A stretch of DNA of 64,000 nt, taken from assembly GCF_004571075.1 (NCBI RefSeq), contig NZ_SPQP01000016.1:1-64000 (forward strand), in the 5' to 3' direction. Both the position numbers and the translations under genes were made by a program. The notes beneath the pieces were generated by a model. That model saw only the letters and a list, made by a program, of their open reading frames with translations. It did not search any database and was not told where the DNA came from. Source of the stretch: Blastococcus sp. TF02A-35 (GTDB lineage: Bacteria; Actinomycetota; Actinomycetes; Mycobacteriales; Geodermatophilaceae). This document shows, one piece after another, positions 36,468 through 46,300 of this stretch; position 1 is the stretch's first letter, and every line of letters begins with the position of its first letter.

Positions 36468-36941
36468 TCAGATCGGCGGGCGCGCCTCGAAGGACGTGGA
36501 GAGCACCACCGTCGTCCGGGTGGTGACGTTGGCGGTCGCCCGGATGTCCTTGAGCAGCGCCTCGAGGGCGTCGGGCGAGGCGACCCGGACCTTGAGGATG
36601 TAGCTCTCCAGCCCGGCGACGGCGTGGCACTCCTCGATGGCGTCCAGGTGCGCCAGCAGCGCCGGCGCGTCGTCGGTCTGGGCGTCGGTGGGGGTGATCG
36701 AGACGAAGGCGGTCAGCGGCAGGCCCAGCTGCCTGGCGTCCAGCGTCGCCCGGTAGCCGGTGATCAGGCCGCGCTGCTCCAGCCGGCGCACCCGCTGGTG
36801 CACCGCGGAGACCGACAGGCCCACGCGCTCGGCCAGCTCGGTGTAGCTCGCGCGCCCGTCGCGGGCCAGCGCCGCCATCAGCGCCCGGTCGACGTCGACC
36901 CCGGCGGCGCCAGCCTCAGCCGGGGAGTTCGACGAGCTCAC
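36468..36941 (-). CDS. Lrp/AsnC family regulator
   Basis: The 157-residue protein has an N-terminal winged helix (DRALMAALARDGRASYTELAERVGLSVSAVHQRVRRL, read in parts) and a C-terminal RAM ligand domain with YILKVRVASPDALEALL. GTG start codon; it overlaps the peptidase gene by 26 bp, suggesting co-transcription. It may sense amino acids released by the peptidase, which is inference. Confidence 0.92.
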   Translation of the reverse strand: MSSSNSPAEAGAAGVDVDRALMAALARDGRASYTELAERVGLSVSAVHQRVRRLEQRGLITGYRATLDARQLGLPLTAFVSITPTDAQTDDAPALLAHLDAIEECHAVAGLESYILKVRVASPDALEALLKDIRATANVTTRTTVVLSTSFEARPPI

Positions 36942-38064
36942 GGGGACCGTTGTTGAGGACGCGGACGCCGTCGTCGGTGCAGACCACGATGTCCTCGATG
37001 CGGGCCCCGACCCGGCCGGGCAGGTAGATCCCCGGCTCGACGGAGAAGGCCATGCCCGGCTCCAGCGGGAGGGCGTTGCCGGCCACGATGTAGGGCGCCT
37101 CGTGGGTGTCCAGCCCGATGCCGTGACCGGTGCGGTGGATGAAGCACTCGCCCCAGCCGGCGTCCGCGATGACCTGGCGCGCGGCGGCGTCGACCTGCTC
37201 GGCGGTCACGCCGGGGCGGACGGCGGCGGTCGCGGCCTGCTGGGCGGCGTGCAGCACGCCGTACCACTCGGCGACCTCGGCGTCGGCCGGGCCGCCGACG
37301 ACGTAGGTGCGGGTGCAGTCGGAGCGGTAGCCGGTGGCCGTCTCGCCGCCGATGTCGACGACCACGACGTCGCCGGCCTCGATGACGCGCTCGGAGAGCT
37401 CGTGGTGCGGGCTGGCGCCGTTCGGCCCGGAGCCGACGATCGTGAAGTCGACCCCGACGTGGCCCTCGGCCAGGATGGCCGCCGCGATGTCGGCACCGAC
37501 CGCCGCCTCGGTGCGGCCGACCCGGAGCCACTGGCCCATCGAGGCGTGCACCCGGTCGATGGCGGCGCCCGCCAGGGCCAGCTCCTCCACCTCCGCGGGC
37601 GTCTTCACCATGCGCAGCCGGTCGACGACCGGGCTCGCCAGCTCCAGCGCCGAGCCCGGGAGGGCGCGCTGCACGCCCAGGGCGTGCTCGGCCCAGGTGC
37701 GGGACCCGACGGCCACGCGGGCCGGCGCGCTGCCCAGCCGCGCCGTGGCGGCGGCCGCCAGCACCCCGAAGGCGTCGTCGGTCTCGTCGCAGGCCAGCAG
37801 CTCCAGGCCGAGGGCGCCCGCGGGGCTGGCGTCGACCATCGGCGCCTCCAGCCGGGGCACCACGAGGAAGGGGTCACCGGTGCGCGGCACCGCGAGGGCC
37901 GTCAGCCGCTCCATGGCGTGCGCGTCGTAGCCGCACAGGTAGCGCAGGTCCGCGCCCGGGGTGAGGACCAGGAGGTCCACCCCGGTCTCGGCCGCGATCG
38001 CGCGGGCGGCGTGCACCCGGTCGACGGTGACCAGCGGACCGGCGGAATCACTCTGGGTTCCCAC
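36916..38064 (-). CDS. M24 family Xaa-Pro peptidase (PepE/PepQ-like)
   Basis: The 382-residue protein has a creatinase-like N-terminal domain and the pita-bread M24 domain. Metal ligands are seen in VVVDIGGETATGYRSDCTRTY (two Asp), HRTGHGIGLDTHE (His), FSVEPGIYLPG (Glu) and ARIEDIVV (Glu). It cleaves dipeptides with C-terminal Pro or similar. It matches Rv2089c in position before the exonuclease gene. GTG at 38064 fits a leaderless -10. Confidence 0.93.
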   Translation of the reverse strand: MGTQSDSAGPLVTVDRVHAARAIAAETGVDLLVLTPGADLRYLCGYDAHAMERLTALAVPRTGDPFLVVPRLEAPMVDASPAGALGLELLACDETDDAFGVLAAAATARLGSAPARVAVGSRTWAEHALGVQRALPGSALELASPVVDRLRMVKTPAEVEELALAGAAIDRVHASMGQWLRVGRTEAAVGADIAAAILAEGHVGVDFTIVGSGPNGASPHHELSERVIEAGDVVVVDIGGETATGYRSDCTRTYVVGGPADAEVAEWYGVLHAAQQAATAAVRPGVTAEQVDAAARQVIADAGWGECFIHRTGHGIGLDTHEAPYIVAGNALPLEPGMAFSVEPGIYLPGRVGARIEDIVVCTDDGVRVLNNGPRELVELPG

Positions 38065-38076
38065 AGCGGCAGACTA
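38065..38076 (-). promoter_or_regulatory. Leaderless-type -10 for peptidase-Lrp operon
   Basis: On the minus strand TAGTCT is followed by 6 nt and GTG at 38064. Confidence 0.55.
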
Positions 38077-38117
38077 GCCAGGGACCCCAGCCCTCCCCGC
38101 ACGAGTTCTCGGGCGGC

Positions 38118-38131
38118 TACCGTCCGCCGTC
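38118..38131 (+). promoter_or_regulatory. Leaderless-type -10 for exonuclease gene
   Basis: TACCGT is followed by 8 nt and GTG at 38132, a slightly longer spacing than the others. Confidence 0.4.
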
Positions 38132-39058
38132 GTGACGACGATGCTCCTGGACGCGGCCAGCCTCTACTTCCGGGCCTTCTACGGGGTGCCCACCAGCGTC
38201 ACCACGCCCGACGGCCGGCCGATCAACGCCGTCCGCGGGTTCCTCGACATGTCTGCCCGGCTGATCGCCACCCACGGCCCCGACCGCTTCGTGGCCTGCT
38301 GGGACGACGACTGGCGCCCGGCGTTCCGCGTCGAGGCGCTGCCCTCGTACAAGGCGCACCGGGTGGCGCCCGAGGGCGGCGAGGAGACGCCCGACGAGCT
38401 CGGGCCGCAGGTGCCGGTCCTGGTCGAGGTGCTCGCCGCGGCGGGGATCGCCCGGGTGGGGGCGCCGGGCTACGAGGCCGACGACGTCATCGGCACGCTG
38501 GCAACCCGTGCGCGCGGTCCGGTCGACGTCGTCACCGGCGACCGGGACCTCTTCCAGCTGGTCGACGACGCCCGTGGCGTGCGGGTCCTCTACACCGCGC
38601 GGGGCATCTCCGACCTCGACTTCGTCGACGAGGCCGCCGTCGCCGCCAAGTACGGGATCCCGGGCCGGGCCTACGCGGACTTCGCCGTGCTGCGCGGCGA
38701 CCCCAGCGACGGGCTGCCCGGGGTTGCCGGGGTGGGCGCCAAGACGGCGGCGGCGCTGATCAACGAGTTCGGCGACCTGGCGGGCATCCGGGAGGCCGTG
38801 GCACGCACCGTCGTCCCGAGGCCCCCGCTCACCGCGGCGGTGCTGAAGAAGCTGCACGCGGCCTCGGACTACCTCGACGCCGCTCCGGTCGTGGTGGCCG
38901 TGGCCCGCGACATCGACATGCCGGCGGTCGAGGGGACCCTCCCCCGCTCCCCCGCCGACCCGGACGCGCTGGCGGCGCTCGCCGAGCGGCACGGGCTGCA
39001 GTCCTCGCTCGGCCGGCTCGGCGCCGCCCTGGGCTGGCCGGCCGACGCCGTCGGCTGA
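38132..39058 (+). CDS. 5'-3' exonuclease (PolA N-domain type)
   Basis: The 308-residue stand-alone homologue of the DNA polymerase I 5' nuclease domain has the acidic metal residues in MLLDAASLYFRAFY, CWDDDWRPAFR, YEADDVIGTLA and VTGDRDLFQLV, plus the helix-hairpin-helix GLPGVAGVGAKTAAAL. It acts on flaps and 5' ends in replication or repair. It matches Rv2090 in order and strand. GTG at 38132. Confidence 0.94.
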   Translation: MTTMLLDAASLYFRAFYGVPTSVTTPDGRPINAVRGFLDMSARLIATHGPDRFVACWDDDWRPAFRVEALPSYKAHRVAPEGGEETPDELGPQVPVLVEVLAAAGIARVGAPGYEADDVIGTLATRARGPVDVVTGDRDLFQLVDDARGVRVLYTARGISDLDFVDEAAVAAKYGIPGRAYADFAVLRGDPSDGLPGVAGVGAKTAAALINEFGDLAGIREAVARTVVPRPPLTAAVLKKLHAASDYLDAAPVVVAVARDIDMPAVEGTLPRSPADPDALAALAERHGLQSSLGRLGAALGWPADAVG

Positions 39059-39080
39059 GCACGCCGTGGGGTGAGCCGGC

Positions 39081-39806
39081 TCAGGGCTCCGACCAGGTGT
39101 ACCGGGCGCCCTCGACGTCGGTGATCTCGATCTGCAGGGTGACCTGCTCGTCGTCGGCGGTCACGCCGGTGCACTCGTAGGTGGCGCCCTCCTCCACCTG
39201 CATCTCCTCGGCGCACTCGAGGTCGACGGCCACCCCCTCGCGCTGCTCGAACTGCTCCGCGACGTCCCGCTCCACCGCGCTGCGGGACAGGACGGTGGGG
39301 CCGGTGGTCAGCGCCAGGGCGACGACCCCGGCGACGACGGCGGCGGCGAGCAGGAGGAGGCCGACCAGCAGCCCGCGCCGCTTCCGCCGGGGCGGCTCCG
39401 GCGAGCCGTACGGGACGGCGCCGTAGGGCGGCTGCCCGTACTGCGGAGGACCGTAGGGCTGCTGGCCGTGCTGGGGCTGGCCGTACTGCGGGGCCCCGTA
39501 AGGCTGCTGGCCGTAAGGCTGCTGGCCGTAGGGCTGCTGGCCGTACGGGGGCTGCCCCGGCTGGGGAGCGCCCTGCTGAGCCGGGGGGTAGCCCGGGAAG
39601 CCGTAGCCGGGAACTCCGTGCCGGGGAGCACCCTGCGGCGGGATGCCGTAGCCGGGGACGCCGTGCGGCGGCGGCCCCTGCGGCGGCGGCCCCCACGGGG
39701 GCGGCCCCTGCGGCGGCTGGCCCGGCTGCGGCTGCCCGTGCTGCTGGCGACCGTGCTCCTCGGGACGGTCCCCGCGCGGACCGTCGTCGTGCGGCGGGTT
39801 GGTCAT
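39081..39806 (-). CDS. DUF4333 membrane protein with Pro/Gly/Gln-rich N-terminus
   Basis: The 241-residue protein has a long N-terminal low-complexity region (about 1-135) with PYGQQ repeats, a positively charged stop, one membrane helix (about 145-168) and an extracytoplasmic DUF4333 domain with paired Cys ([15 protein letters not shown]). This matches Rv2091c in synteny between the exonuclease and HelY. Function unknown; similar Pro/Gln-rich tails are common on mycobacterial division-site proteins. ATG at 39806. Confidence 0.88.
   Translation of the reverse strand: MTNPPHDDGPRGDRPEEHGRQQHGQPQPGQPPQGPPPWGPPPQGPPPHGVPGYGIPPQGAPRHGVPGYGFPGYPPAQQGAPQPGQPPYGQQPYGQQPYGQQPYGAPQYGQPQHGQQPYGPPQYGQPPYGAVPYGSPEPPRRKRRGLLVGLLLLAAAVVAGVVALALTTGPTVLSRSAVERDVAEQFEQREGVAVDLECAEEMQVEEGATYECTGVTADDEQVTLQIEITDVEGARYTWSEP
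39496..39540. repeat. Three tandem 15-bp repeats
   Basis: Three near-identical copies of CCGTAAGGCTGCTGG (39496, 39511, 39526) encode the PYGQQ repeats; a further related copy lies at 39451. Such repeats can change number by slippage. Confidence 0.85.
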
Positions 39807-39904
39807 CGTCGCTCCCGGAGCCGTGGCCTGGTGCCCCCGGCGGTGGCCGGGCGCGGGGAATTCTGCCCCACCGGGGTGCCGGGTGCGCGGCAGCGAATCG
39901 CTGC

Positions 39905-42742
39905 TCAGCCGCCGACCGCGACCGCCACGACCCCCCGCCGGACCCTCTCCACCGCAGCGCGCGCGGTGCGGGCGACCGCGTCGTCGGCCACCTTGCCGAG
40001 CTGGTCCAGCAGGTCGACTAGCTGGCGGGTCCACCGGACGAAGTCGCCGCCGGAGAGCTCCGTACCGGCCTGCTCGGCGCCGGCCAGCACCTTGTCCAGG
40101 CTCTGCCCGTCGGCCCAGCGGTAGGCGGCCCAGGCGAACCCCAGGTCGAGGTCGCGGGTGGCCGGCACGCCGCGGTCCAGCTCGACGTCCTGCAGCCGGG
40201 AGCGGATGCCCCGCATCGCCCCGATCGCGGCCGCCACCTTGCCCGCCGGCACCGCGGGCAGGGCGGGGCTGTCCCGGCGAGCCTCGAAGACCAGCGTGGA
40301 GACCGCGGCCGCGAGCTCCGCCGGCGTGAGCCCCCGCCACACGCCCTCCCGCAGGCACTCCGCGACGAGCAGGTCCGCCTCCGACCAGATGCGGGCCAGG
40401 CGCCGGCCGTCGTCGGTCACCACCGGCACGCCGTCGGCCGGAGCGGCCGGCACCGCGTCGGCCGCGACCAGCTGCGGCACCTCGGGCACCAGGTAGCCGA
40501 GCTCCTCGAGGACGTCGCAGGTGCGGTCGAACTGGCGGGTCAGCGAGCCGGTGCGCTCGGCCATCTTCCGGTGCAGCTGCTCGGCCTCGTGCACCGCGCG
40601 CAACCAGCGGTCGGCGGTGCGCACCCGCTCCTCGCGGTCGGGCAGCTGGTGCACCGGGTGGTTGCGCAGCGCCTGGCGCAGGTCGGCGAGCACCGGGTCG
40701 TCGGCGGCCGCGGAGCGGCCCTTCTTGACCCGGCGGGCACCGAGGTCGTTCTCCACCCGTGCGTTGCGGAGGGTGGAGGCGAGGTCGCGGCGCGCGTGCG
40801 GGCTCCGGTGGTTGAAGTTCTTCGGCACCCGCACCCGGGCCAGCGCCTCCACCGGGGTCGGGAAGTCCACCGCGCCGAGCCGGCCGGCCCACTTGTCCTC
40901 GGTGAGCACGAGCGGCCGGGGGTCGGCCAGGTCGGTGATGCCGGGGTCGAGGACGACGGCGAGCCCCTGCCGGCGGCCGGTGGGCACGCGGATGACGTCG
41001 CCGGGGCGCAGCGCGGCGAGGGTGTCGGCGGCCTCCATGCGGCGCTTGGCCTGCGAGTCCCGGGAGAGCTCCTTCTCGCGGTCGGAGATCTCCCGGCGGA
41101 TGCGGGCGTAGTCCCCGACGTCACCGCGGTCGGAGCGCATCTCGGCGGCGAACCGCTCGGCGTCGCGCTCGAGCCGGCCGGCCGCCCGCGCGAGGCCGAC
41201 GACGGACCGGTCGGCCTGGAACTGGGCGAACGAGCTCGCCAGCAGCTCCCTGGCGCGCGCCCGGCCGAAGGAGCTGACCAGGTTGACCGCCATGTTGTAG
41301 CTGGGCCGGAACGAGGACCGCAGCGGGTAGGTGCGGGTGCTCGCCAGGCCGGCGACCACCGAGGGGTCCATGCCCGGCGCCCAGACGACGACGGCGTGCC
41401 CCTCGACGTCGATGCCACGGCGCCCGGCCCGCCCGGTGAGCTGGGTGTACTCCCCCGGCGTCACGTCGACGTGCGCCTCGCCGTTCCACTTCACCAGCCG
41501 CTCGAGCACGACCGTGCGCGCCGGCATGTTGATCCCCAGCGCCAGCGTCTCGGTGGCGAACACGGCCTTGACCAGGCCGCGGACGAAGCACTCCTCGACC
41601 GTCTCCTTGAACGCCGGTACCAGGCCCGCGTGGTGCGCGGCGATCCCGGCCAGCAGCCCCTCGCGCCACTCCCAGAAGCCGAGGACGTGCAGGTCCTCCT
41701 CCGGCAGCGACCCGGTGCGCTCGTCGATGATCTGCGCGATCTCCGCGCGCTCGACCTCGTCGGTGAGCCGCATGCCGCTCATCAGGCACTGGTGGACGGC
41801 GGCGTCGCAGCCGTTGCGGCTGAAGACGAAGGTGATCGCCGGGAGGAGCCCGGCCTTGTCCAGGCGCTCGATGACGTCGGAGCGCGCCGGCGGCCGGAAG
41901 CGGGGCTTGTGCCAGCTCTCCCCGCGCTTGCCGCTCCCCCAGGCCTCGATGCGCCGCTCGTGCTCGCGCACGTAGCGCACCAGCTCCGGGTCGACCACGG
42001 AGGCGCCCCGCTCGCGGGTGGACAGGCCCCGGGGCGTCTCCTCCTGCTCGCCGGCGTGCGCCGCCGGCCGCAGCGAGAAGAGGTCGAAGACCCGGTTGCC
42101 GACGAGCATGTGCTGCCACAGCGGGATCGGGCGGACCTCGCTGACCACCACCGTGGTGTCCCCGCGGACGGTGACCAGCCAGTCGCCGAACTCCTCGGCA
42201 TTGCTGACCGTGGCCGACAGCGAGACGAGCGTGACCGACGACGGGAGGTGGATGATCACCTCCTCCCAGACGGCCCCGCGGAAGCGGTCTGCGAGGTAGT
42301 GCACCTCGTCCATGACCACGTACCCGAGGCCGTCGATGGCCGGCGACTCGGCGTAGAGCATGTTGCGGAGCACCTCGGTGGTCATCACGACCACGGGCGC
42401 GTCCCCGTTGACGGCGTTGTCCCCGGTCAGCAGGCCGACCCGGTCGGCGCCGTAGCGCTCGACGAGGTCGTTGTACTTCTGGTTGGACAGCGCCTTGATC
42501 GGCGTGGTGTAGAACGCCTTCCGGCCCTCGGCGAGCGCCTTGTGCACGGCGAACTCGCCCACCACGGTCTTGCCGGCGCCCGTCGGCGCGCAGACCAGCA
42601 CGCCGGAGCCGTCCTCGAGCGCCTCGCAGGCCTCGACCTGGAACGGGTCGAGGGAGAAGCCCAGGTCGGCCGTGAAGTCGGCCAGCGTCGGGTGGGAGGT
42701 CCGCCTGCGGGCGGCGGCGTACCGCTCAGCGGGGCTGGACAT
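39905..42742 (-). CDS. helY: DEAD/DEAH-box helicase HelY
   Basis: The 945-residue superfamily 2 helicase of the Ski2/Mtr4-like type has Walker A APTGAGKT (52-59), DEVH in [29 protein letters not shown], and [19 protein letters not shown], with a long C-terminal DSHCT-like helical region. It matches Rv2092c. It is expected to unwind RNA or structured nucleic acid. ATG at 42742 is seven bases after TAACGT; a GTG nine bases upstream is less likely. Confidence 0.94.
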   Translation of the reverse strand: MSSPAERYAAARRRTSHPTLADFTADLGFSLDPFQVEACEALEDGSGVLVCAPTGAGKTVVGEFAVHKALAEGRKAFYTTPIKALSNQKYNDLVERYGADRVGLLTGDNAVNGDAPVVVMTTEVLRNMLYAESPAIDGLGYVVMDEVHYLADRFRGAVWEEVIIHLPSSVTLVSLSATVSNAEEFGDWLVTVRGDTTVVVSEVRPIPLWQHMLVGNRVFDLFSLRPAAHAGEQEETPRGLSTRERGASVVDPELVRYVREHERRIEAWGSGKRGESWHKPRFRPPARSDVIERLDKAGLLPAITFVFSRNGCDAAVHQCLMSGMRLTDEVERAEIAQIIDERTGSLPEEDLHVLGFWEWREGLLAGIAAHHAGLVPAFKETVEECFVRGLVKAVFATETLALGINMPARTVVLERLVKWNGEAHVDVTPGEYTQLTGRAGRRGIDVEGHAVVVWAPGMDPSVVAGLASTRTYPLRSSFRPSYNMAVNLVSSFGRARARELLASSFAQFQADRSVVGLARAAGRLERDAERFAAEMRSDRGDVGDYARIRREISDREKELSRDSQAKRRMEAADTLAALRPGDVIRVPTGRRQGLAVVLDPGITDLADPRPLVLTEDKWAGRLGAVDFPTPVEALARVRVPKNFNHRSPHARRDLASTLRNARVENDLGARRVKKGRSAAADDPVLADLRQALRNHPVHQLPDREERVRTADRWLRAVHEAEQLHRKMAERTGSLTRQFDRTCDVLEELGYLVPEVPQLVAADAVPAAPADGVPVVTDDGRRLARIWSEADLLVAECLREGVWRGLTPAELAAAVSTLVFEARRDSPALPAVPAGKVAAAIGAMRGIRSRLQDVELDRGVPATRDLDLGFAWAAYRWADGQSLDKVLAGAEQAGTELSGGDFVRWTRQLVDLLDQLGKVADDAVARTARAAVERVRRGVVAVAVGG

Positions 42743-42755
42743 GGCTCCCACGTTA
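42743..42755 (-). promoter_or_regulatory. Leaderless-type -10 for helY
   Basis: On the minus strand TAACGT is followed by 7 nt and ATG at 42742. Confidence 0.5.
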
Positions 42756-42814
42756 GGCGCAGGACCACCGGTCCCGCTCAGGGGCCGAAATGGCCATTCC
42801 GGCCCCTGCGGGGG

Positions 42815-43699
42815 TCAGGACCGGGTGCCGACGACGGTCAGCGCCCCGGGGACGCACTCGGTCACGGCGGGGAGGGGCGCCACCGGCTCGCCGTCGGCGT
42901 AGGTGGTGACGCCGTCGCAGGACAGCTCCACCCGGGCCGCGCGGTGCACGCTCACCGAGGGGTGCTGCACGTGGGTGCCGTCGGCCAGCCGGGGCTTGGT
43001 GCGGATCAGCTCGAACCGCGACCCGGCCTCCACGACGGTGACGTCGAGCAGCCCGTCGCCCGGGTCGGCGTCCGGGCAGATCCTCAGCCCGCCGCCGTAC
43101 CAGGGCGTGTTGCCCACGGCGACCATCGTGGCGGCCAGCGAGCGGGTCTCGCCGTCCAGGGTGAGGGTCACCTGGTACGGGCGCAGCCGGGCCAGCTCCA
43201 GCAGGACGGCGACGTCGTAGCGGCGCCGCCCGCGCGGCCAGCGCAGCCGGTTGGCCCGGTCGGTGACGGCGGAGTCGAAGCCGCAGCACAGCACGGTGGC
43301 CCACCAGCGCCCGTCGGTGCGGCCGGCGTCCACCTGCCGGGTGCGGCCGCCGAGCAGGTCGGCCGCGGCGGCCCGTGCGGCGGCCACCGGGTCGTCGTGG
43401 ACGCCGAGCGCGAGCGCCAGGTCGTTGCCGGTCCCGGCGGGCACCACGGCCAGCGGCACCGCGGTGCCGGCGACCGCCTGGAGGGCCGCGTGCGCCGTCC
43501 CGTCGCCGCCCACCGCGACGACGGCGCCGATGCCCTCGGCGACCGCACGGGCGGCCTGCGCCTCCGCCTCGCTCCCGGTGGTCGCGGGCAGCACGCGCGC
43601 GGTCAGGCCGGCGTCGCGCAGGGCCGCCAGGACGGCGGTGGCGCGGCTCCGCGCGCGCCCGCGGCCGGCCGCCGGGCTGACGAGGACGGCGACGTCCAC
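42815..43699 (-). CDS. Diacylglycerol/lipid kinase (YegS/DagK type)
   Basis: The 294-residue kinase has the nucleotide loop VVAVGGDGTAHAALQAV (about 60-76) and VVPAGTGNDLALALG (about 84-98), the hallmarks of the DAG kinase catalytic domain. It phosphorylates a lipid such as diacylglycerol. It follows tatC by 4 bp and is probably in its operon. The C-terminal beta domain is complete. The exact lipid is unknown. Confidence 0.92.
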   Translation of the reverse strand: MDVAVLVSPAAGRGRARSRATAVLAALRDAGLTARVLPATTGSEAEAQAARAVAEGIGAVVAVGGDGTAHAALQAVAGTAVPLAVVPAGTGNDLALALGVHDDPVAAARAAAADLLGGRTRQVDAGRTDGRWWATVLCCGFDSAVTDRANRLRWPRGRRRYDVAVLLELARLRPYQVTLTLDGETRSLAATMVAVGNTPWYGGGLRICPDADPGDGLLDVTVVEAGSRFELIRTKPRLADGTHVQHPSVSVHRAARVELSCDGVTTYADGEPVAPLPAVTECVPGALTVVGTRS

Positions 43700-43703
43700 G
43701 CGG

Positions 43704-44573
43704 TCAGCCGCGGGGGGAGGTCGGGGAGTCGACCGGCGCGTCCAGCGGGGCGGGCCGGGTGTCCAGCGCCGAGGGGCGGGCGTCGAGCGGGGACGCCTCG
43801 TCGTCGTCGAGCTCGTGGAAGTGCTCCAGCGCCGCGCGCTTGGCGCGGCGGCGGTCGACGATCCGGGTGACCTGGATGGCCAGCTCGAACAGCACGATCA
43901 TCGGCCCGGCCATGAGCAGCATGGTGAAGGGGTCCTGCGTGGGCGTGACGAACGCGGCGAAGACGATCGTGAGGAAGAAGATCCAGCGCCGCCCCTTGGC
44001 CAGCGCCTCGTGGCTGAGGACGCCGACCAGGTTGAGCGCGACGGCGATGAGCGGCACCTCGAAGCTCACGCCGAAGGCGATGAGCAGCGAGAGCAGGAAG
44101 CCGATGTAGTCCGGTGCGGTCAGGGCGACGACGACGCCGTCGCCGGCCAGGGACAGCAGCAGCTCCAGGCCCTTGGAAAGCGAGACGTAGGCCAGCACCG
44201 CGCCGAGCACGAACAGCGTCGTGGAGATGAGCACGAAGCCGATGCCGTAGCGCTTCTCGGTGCGCTTGAGGCCCGGGGTGATGAACGCCCAGAGCTGGTA
44301 GAGCCAGAAGGGTGCCGACAGCACGGCACCGGCCAGGAGCGACACCTTGAGGCGGATGAAGACGCCCCCGAAGACGTCGAGGATCAGCAGGCCGCAGCCG
44401 GTGTTGGCGTCGCCGTACCGCAGCTTCGGGTCCAGGTTGCAGTACGGCGCCCGGATGAAGTCGCCCAGGCCGTGCTCGTACCACCAGAAGGCGACGGCGG
44501 TGCCCAGGAACAGGAAGAACAGCGCCTTGCCGACGCGGTTGCGCAGCTCGGCGAGGTGGGCGACCAGGCTCAT
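43704..44573 (-). CDS. tatC: Twin-arginine translocase subunit TatC
   Basis: TatC forms the signal-peptide receptor of the Tat pathway. The 289-residue protein has six membrane helices, MSLVAHLAELRNRV at the N-terminus, FITPGLKRTEKRYG with the conserved Glu/Lys loop, FGVSFEVPL and FVTPTQDPFTMLLMAGP. The cytosolic tail of about 50 residues is Asp/Pro-rich with DARPSALDTRPAPLD-like repeats, longer than usual. tatA lies 86 bp upstream. Confidence 0.96.
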   Translation of the reverse strand: MSLVAHLAELRNRVGKALFFLFLGTAVAFWWYEHGLGDFIRAPYCNLDPKLRYGDANTGCGLLILDVFGGVFIRLKVSLLAGAVLSAPFWLYQLWAFITPGLKRTEKRYGIGFVLISTTLFVLGAVLAYVSLSKGLELLLSLAGDGVVVALTAPDYIGFLLSLLIAFGVSFEVPLIAVALNLVGVLSHEALAKGRRWIFFLTIVFAAFVTPTQDPFTMLLMAGPMIVLFELAIQVTRIVDRRRAKRAALEHFHELDDDEASPLDARPSALDTRPAPLDAPVDSPTSPRG

Positions 44574-44659
44574 CGTCGCCTAGGGGTCCCGAGGGGCCCG
44601 CCGGCGTCGCGCCCCACGGGTCGCCTCGCTCACCGCCGTCCTGCCGGGTACGGGGTGGG

Positions 44660-45010
44660 TCAGCGGGAGCCGTCGGCCGAGCGCGCCTGCTCGGCGCGAC
44701 CGCGCAGCTCGGCGGCACGCAGCTCGGCCTCGCGGGCCTCGTCGAGCAGCCGCGCGCTCAGGTCGTCCGAGGCCGGGCCCGTGGTGCCGGCCGGCAGCAC
44801 CTCACCGCGGAGCGGCGTGCTGGTCTGGGCGGCGTCCTTGGTGCGGACGCCGTCGGCGGCGGAGTCGTCCTTCATGCCCTTCATCTCGCCCTTGAAGATG
44901 CGCAGCGAGCGGCCCAGCGAGCGCGAGGCGTCCGGCAGCTTCTTGTAGCCGAAGAGCAGCAGGATGGCCAGGATGATCAGGCCGATCTCCAGCGGGCCCA
45001 GGGATCCCAT
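44660..45010 (-). CDS. tatA: Sec-independent translocase subunit TatA
   Basis: The 116-residue protein has the N-terminal membrane helix ([20 protein letters not shown]), an [21 protein letters not shown] amphipathic helix read in parts, and a charged tail that is longer than typical, ending in a Glu/Ala-rich helix. It builds the translocation pore with TatC. ATG at 45010 has GGAGG six bases upstream. tatB is not present nearby. Confidence 0.95.
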   Translation of the reverse strand: MGSLGPLEIGLIILAILLLFGYKKLPDASRSLGRSLRIFKGEMKGMKDDSAADGVRTKDAAQTSTPLRGEVLPAGTTGPASDDLSARLLDEAREAELRAAELRGRAEQARSADGSR

Positions 45011-45099
45011 GGCTCGTCCTCCAGATGTCGAGAGCTTGCGCCGATGCTACGCCGCAGGGCGTTCGGTTACCGGCGGTCGAACGGTTCGCCGACCGGTGT

Positions 45100-45312
45100 T
45101 CACCGATCGTTCGTGCGCGCCGCCCGGTGCGCCTTCGTCCGCTCGGCCGCGGCGACCGTGGACTGGACCTGCTCCAGGACGGGGCGCAGCTCGCGCGCGC
45201 CGGCGTCCAGCTCCCGGCGCAGCCGGCCCAGCCCGCCGACCACACCGTGCACCAGCACGGCGAGGGTCAGGAGCGCGACGACGGCCACGGCGAGGGCGAT
45301 CCAGAGCAGCAC
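45100..45312 (-). CDS. Small membrane protein between pafC and tatA
   Basis: The 70-residue protein has one N-terminal membrane helix (about 3-28) and a basic cytoplasmic coiled-coil tail ending KAHRAARTNDR. GTG at 45312 is tentative; the pafC stop is 11 bp upstream. The composition and position suggest a real small gene. I recognise no family. It could associate with the Tat system or merely be a conserved filler in the operon. Confidence 0.6.
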   Translation of the reverse strand: MLLWIALAVAVVALLTLAVLVHGVVGGLGRLRRELDAGARELRPVLEQVQSTVAAAERTKAHRAARTNDR

Positions 45313-45322
45313 GGCACCGACC

Positions 45323-46300
45323 CTAGCCGCCGGCCGGCGCGGGCTCGATGCCGTAGCGCCGCAGCGCCTCCCGGGCCTCCGCGGCGACCTGCGCGCCGAG
45401 CTCGGCCGGCTCGTCGACGACGGCGTTGCCGCCGAGCGTCGCGACCAGGCGCCGGGCCCAGGCCAGGTCCGCGGTCCGCACGGTGACCGCGAGCCCGCCG
45501 GGCGGGTCGTCGACCGGGGCGACGTCCTCCACCGGGTAGTAGTCGGCCACCCACCGGCCGGCGCGGGCCAGCCGCAGCCGCACCGCGGGGGCGTCCTCGT
45601 CGGGGCGGTAGACGCCCTCGTCGATGTTCCGGCTGGTCGCCTGCGGCGGCGGGGCCGCGGGCTCGTCCAGGACGACGACGTCGTCGACGCGGTCCAGCCG
45701 GAAGAGCCGGACGCCCTCGGCGCGGCGGCACCAGGCCTCCAGGTACCACCGGCCGTCGACCAGCAGCAGCTGCATCGGGTCGACGGTGCGCTCGGTCCGC
45801 TCGTCGCGGGTGGGCACGTAGTAGTGCAGGTGCAGCGCGCGGCGCTGCTCCAGCGCGGACCGGACGACGGCGAGCGTCTCCTCCCGGGCGTCGACGCTGA
45901 CCGCGACCGGGGTGACCCGCTCGGCGGCGTCACCGGCGGCGGCCGACACCTTGGCCAGGGCCCGGCTCACGGCGTCGCGCTCGGCGAGGCCGGGCAGCTC
46001 CAGGAGGGTGCGCAGGGCGACGACGAGGGCGACGGCCTCGTCGGTGGTCAGGCGCAGGGGCCGCACCATGCCGGCGCTGAAGGTGACCTTGACCCGGTCG
46101 CCCTCGAAGGAGACGTCGATGAGGTCGCCGGGGCCGTAGCCGGGCAGCCCGCACATCCACAGCAGCTCGAGGTCCTTGCGCACCTGCCCCTCGGCCACCC
46201 CGAAGTCGCGGGCCGCCTCGGCCAGCGCTACCCCGTCGGGCCGGGCGGAGAGGTACGGGACGAGGGCGAGCAGCCGGGTCATCCGGTCGGTGGTGCTCAC
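45323..46300 (-). CDS. pafC: PafC, WYL-domain transcription activator subunit
   Basis: PafBC is a heterodimeric WYL-domain activator of the LexA-independent DNA-damage response in mycobacteria. The 325-residue protein has an N-terminal winged helix (MTRLLALVPYLSARPDGVALAEAARDFG, read in parts), the WYL domain with RRALHLHYYVPTRDERTER and VDGRWYLEAWCRRAEGVRLFRLDRV, and a C-terminal WCX extension. GTG overlaps the pafB stop (GTGA). Confidence 0.94.
   Translation of the reverse strand: MSTTDRMTRLLALVPYLSARPDGVALAEAARDFGVAEGQVRKDLELLWMCGLPGYGPGDLIDVSFEGDRVKVTFSAGMVRPLRLTTDEAVALVVALRTLLELPGLAERDAVSRALAKVSAAAGDAAERVTPVAVSVDAREETLAVVRSALEQRRALHLHYYVPTRDERTERTVDPMQLLLVDGRWYLEAWCRRAEGVRLFRLDRVDDVVVLDEPAAPPPQATSRNIDEGVYRPDEDAPAVRLRLARAGRWVADYYPVEDVAPVDDPPGGLAVTVRTADLAWARRLVATLGGNAVVDEPAELGAQVAAEAREALRRYGIEPAPAGG

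Noticed and set aside
36451-36470. TTGTC sequence suggestive of the RecA-independent (PafBC) promoter motif
   Set aside because: TTGTCCAGC lacks the second half (CRGTG pattern and TANNNT at the right distance). I did not find a full match elsewhere by eye.
45060-45085. Second LexA-like site near tatA (TCGAACGGTTCG)
   Set aside because: The half-sites are too close: there is no 4-bp spacer.
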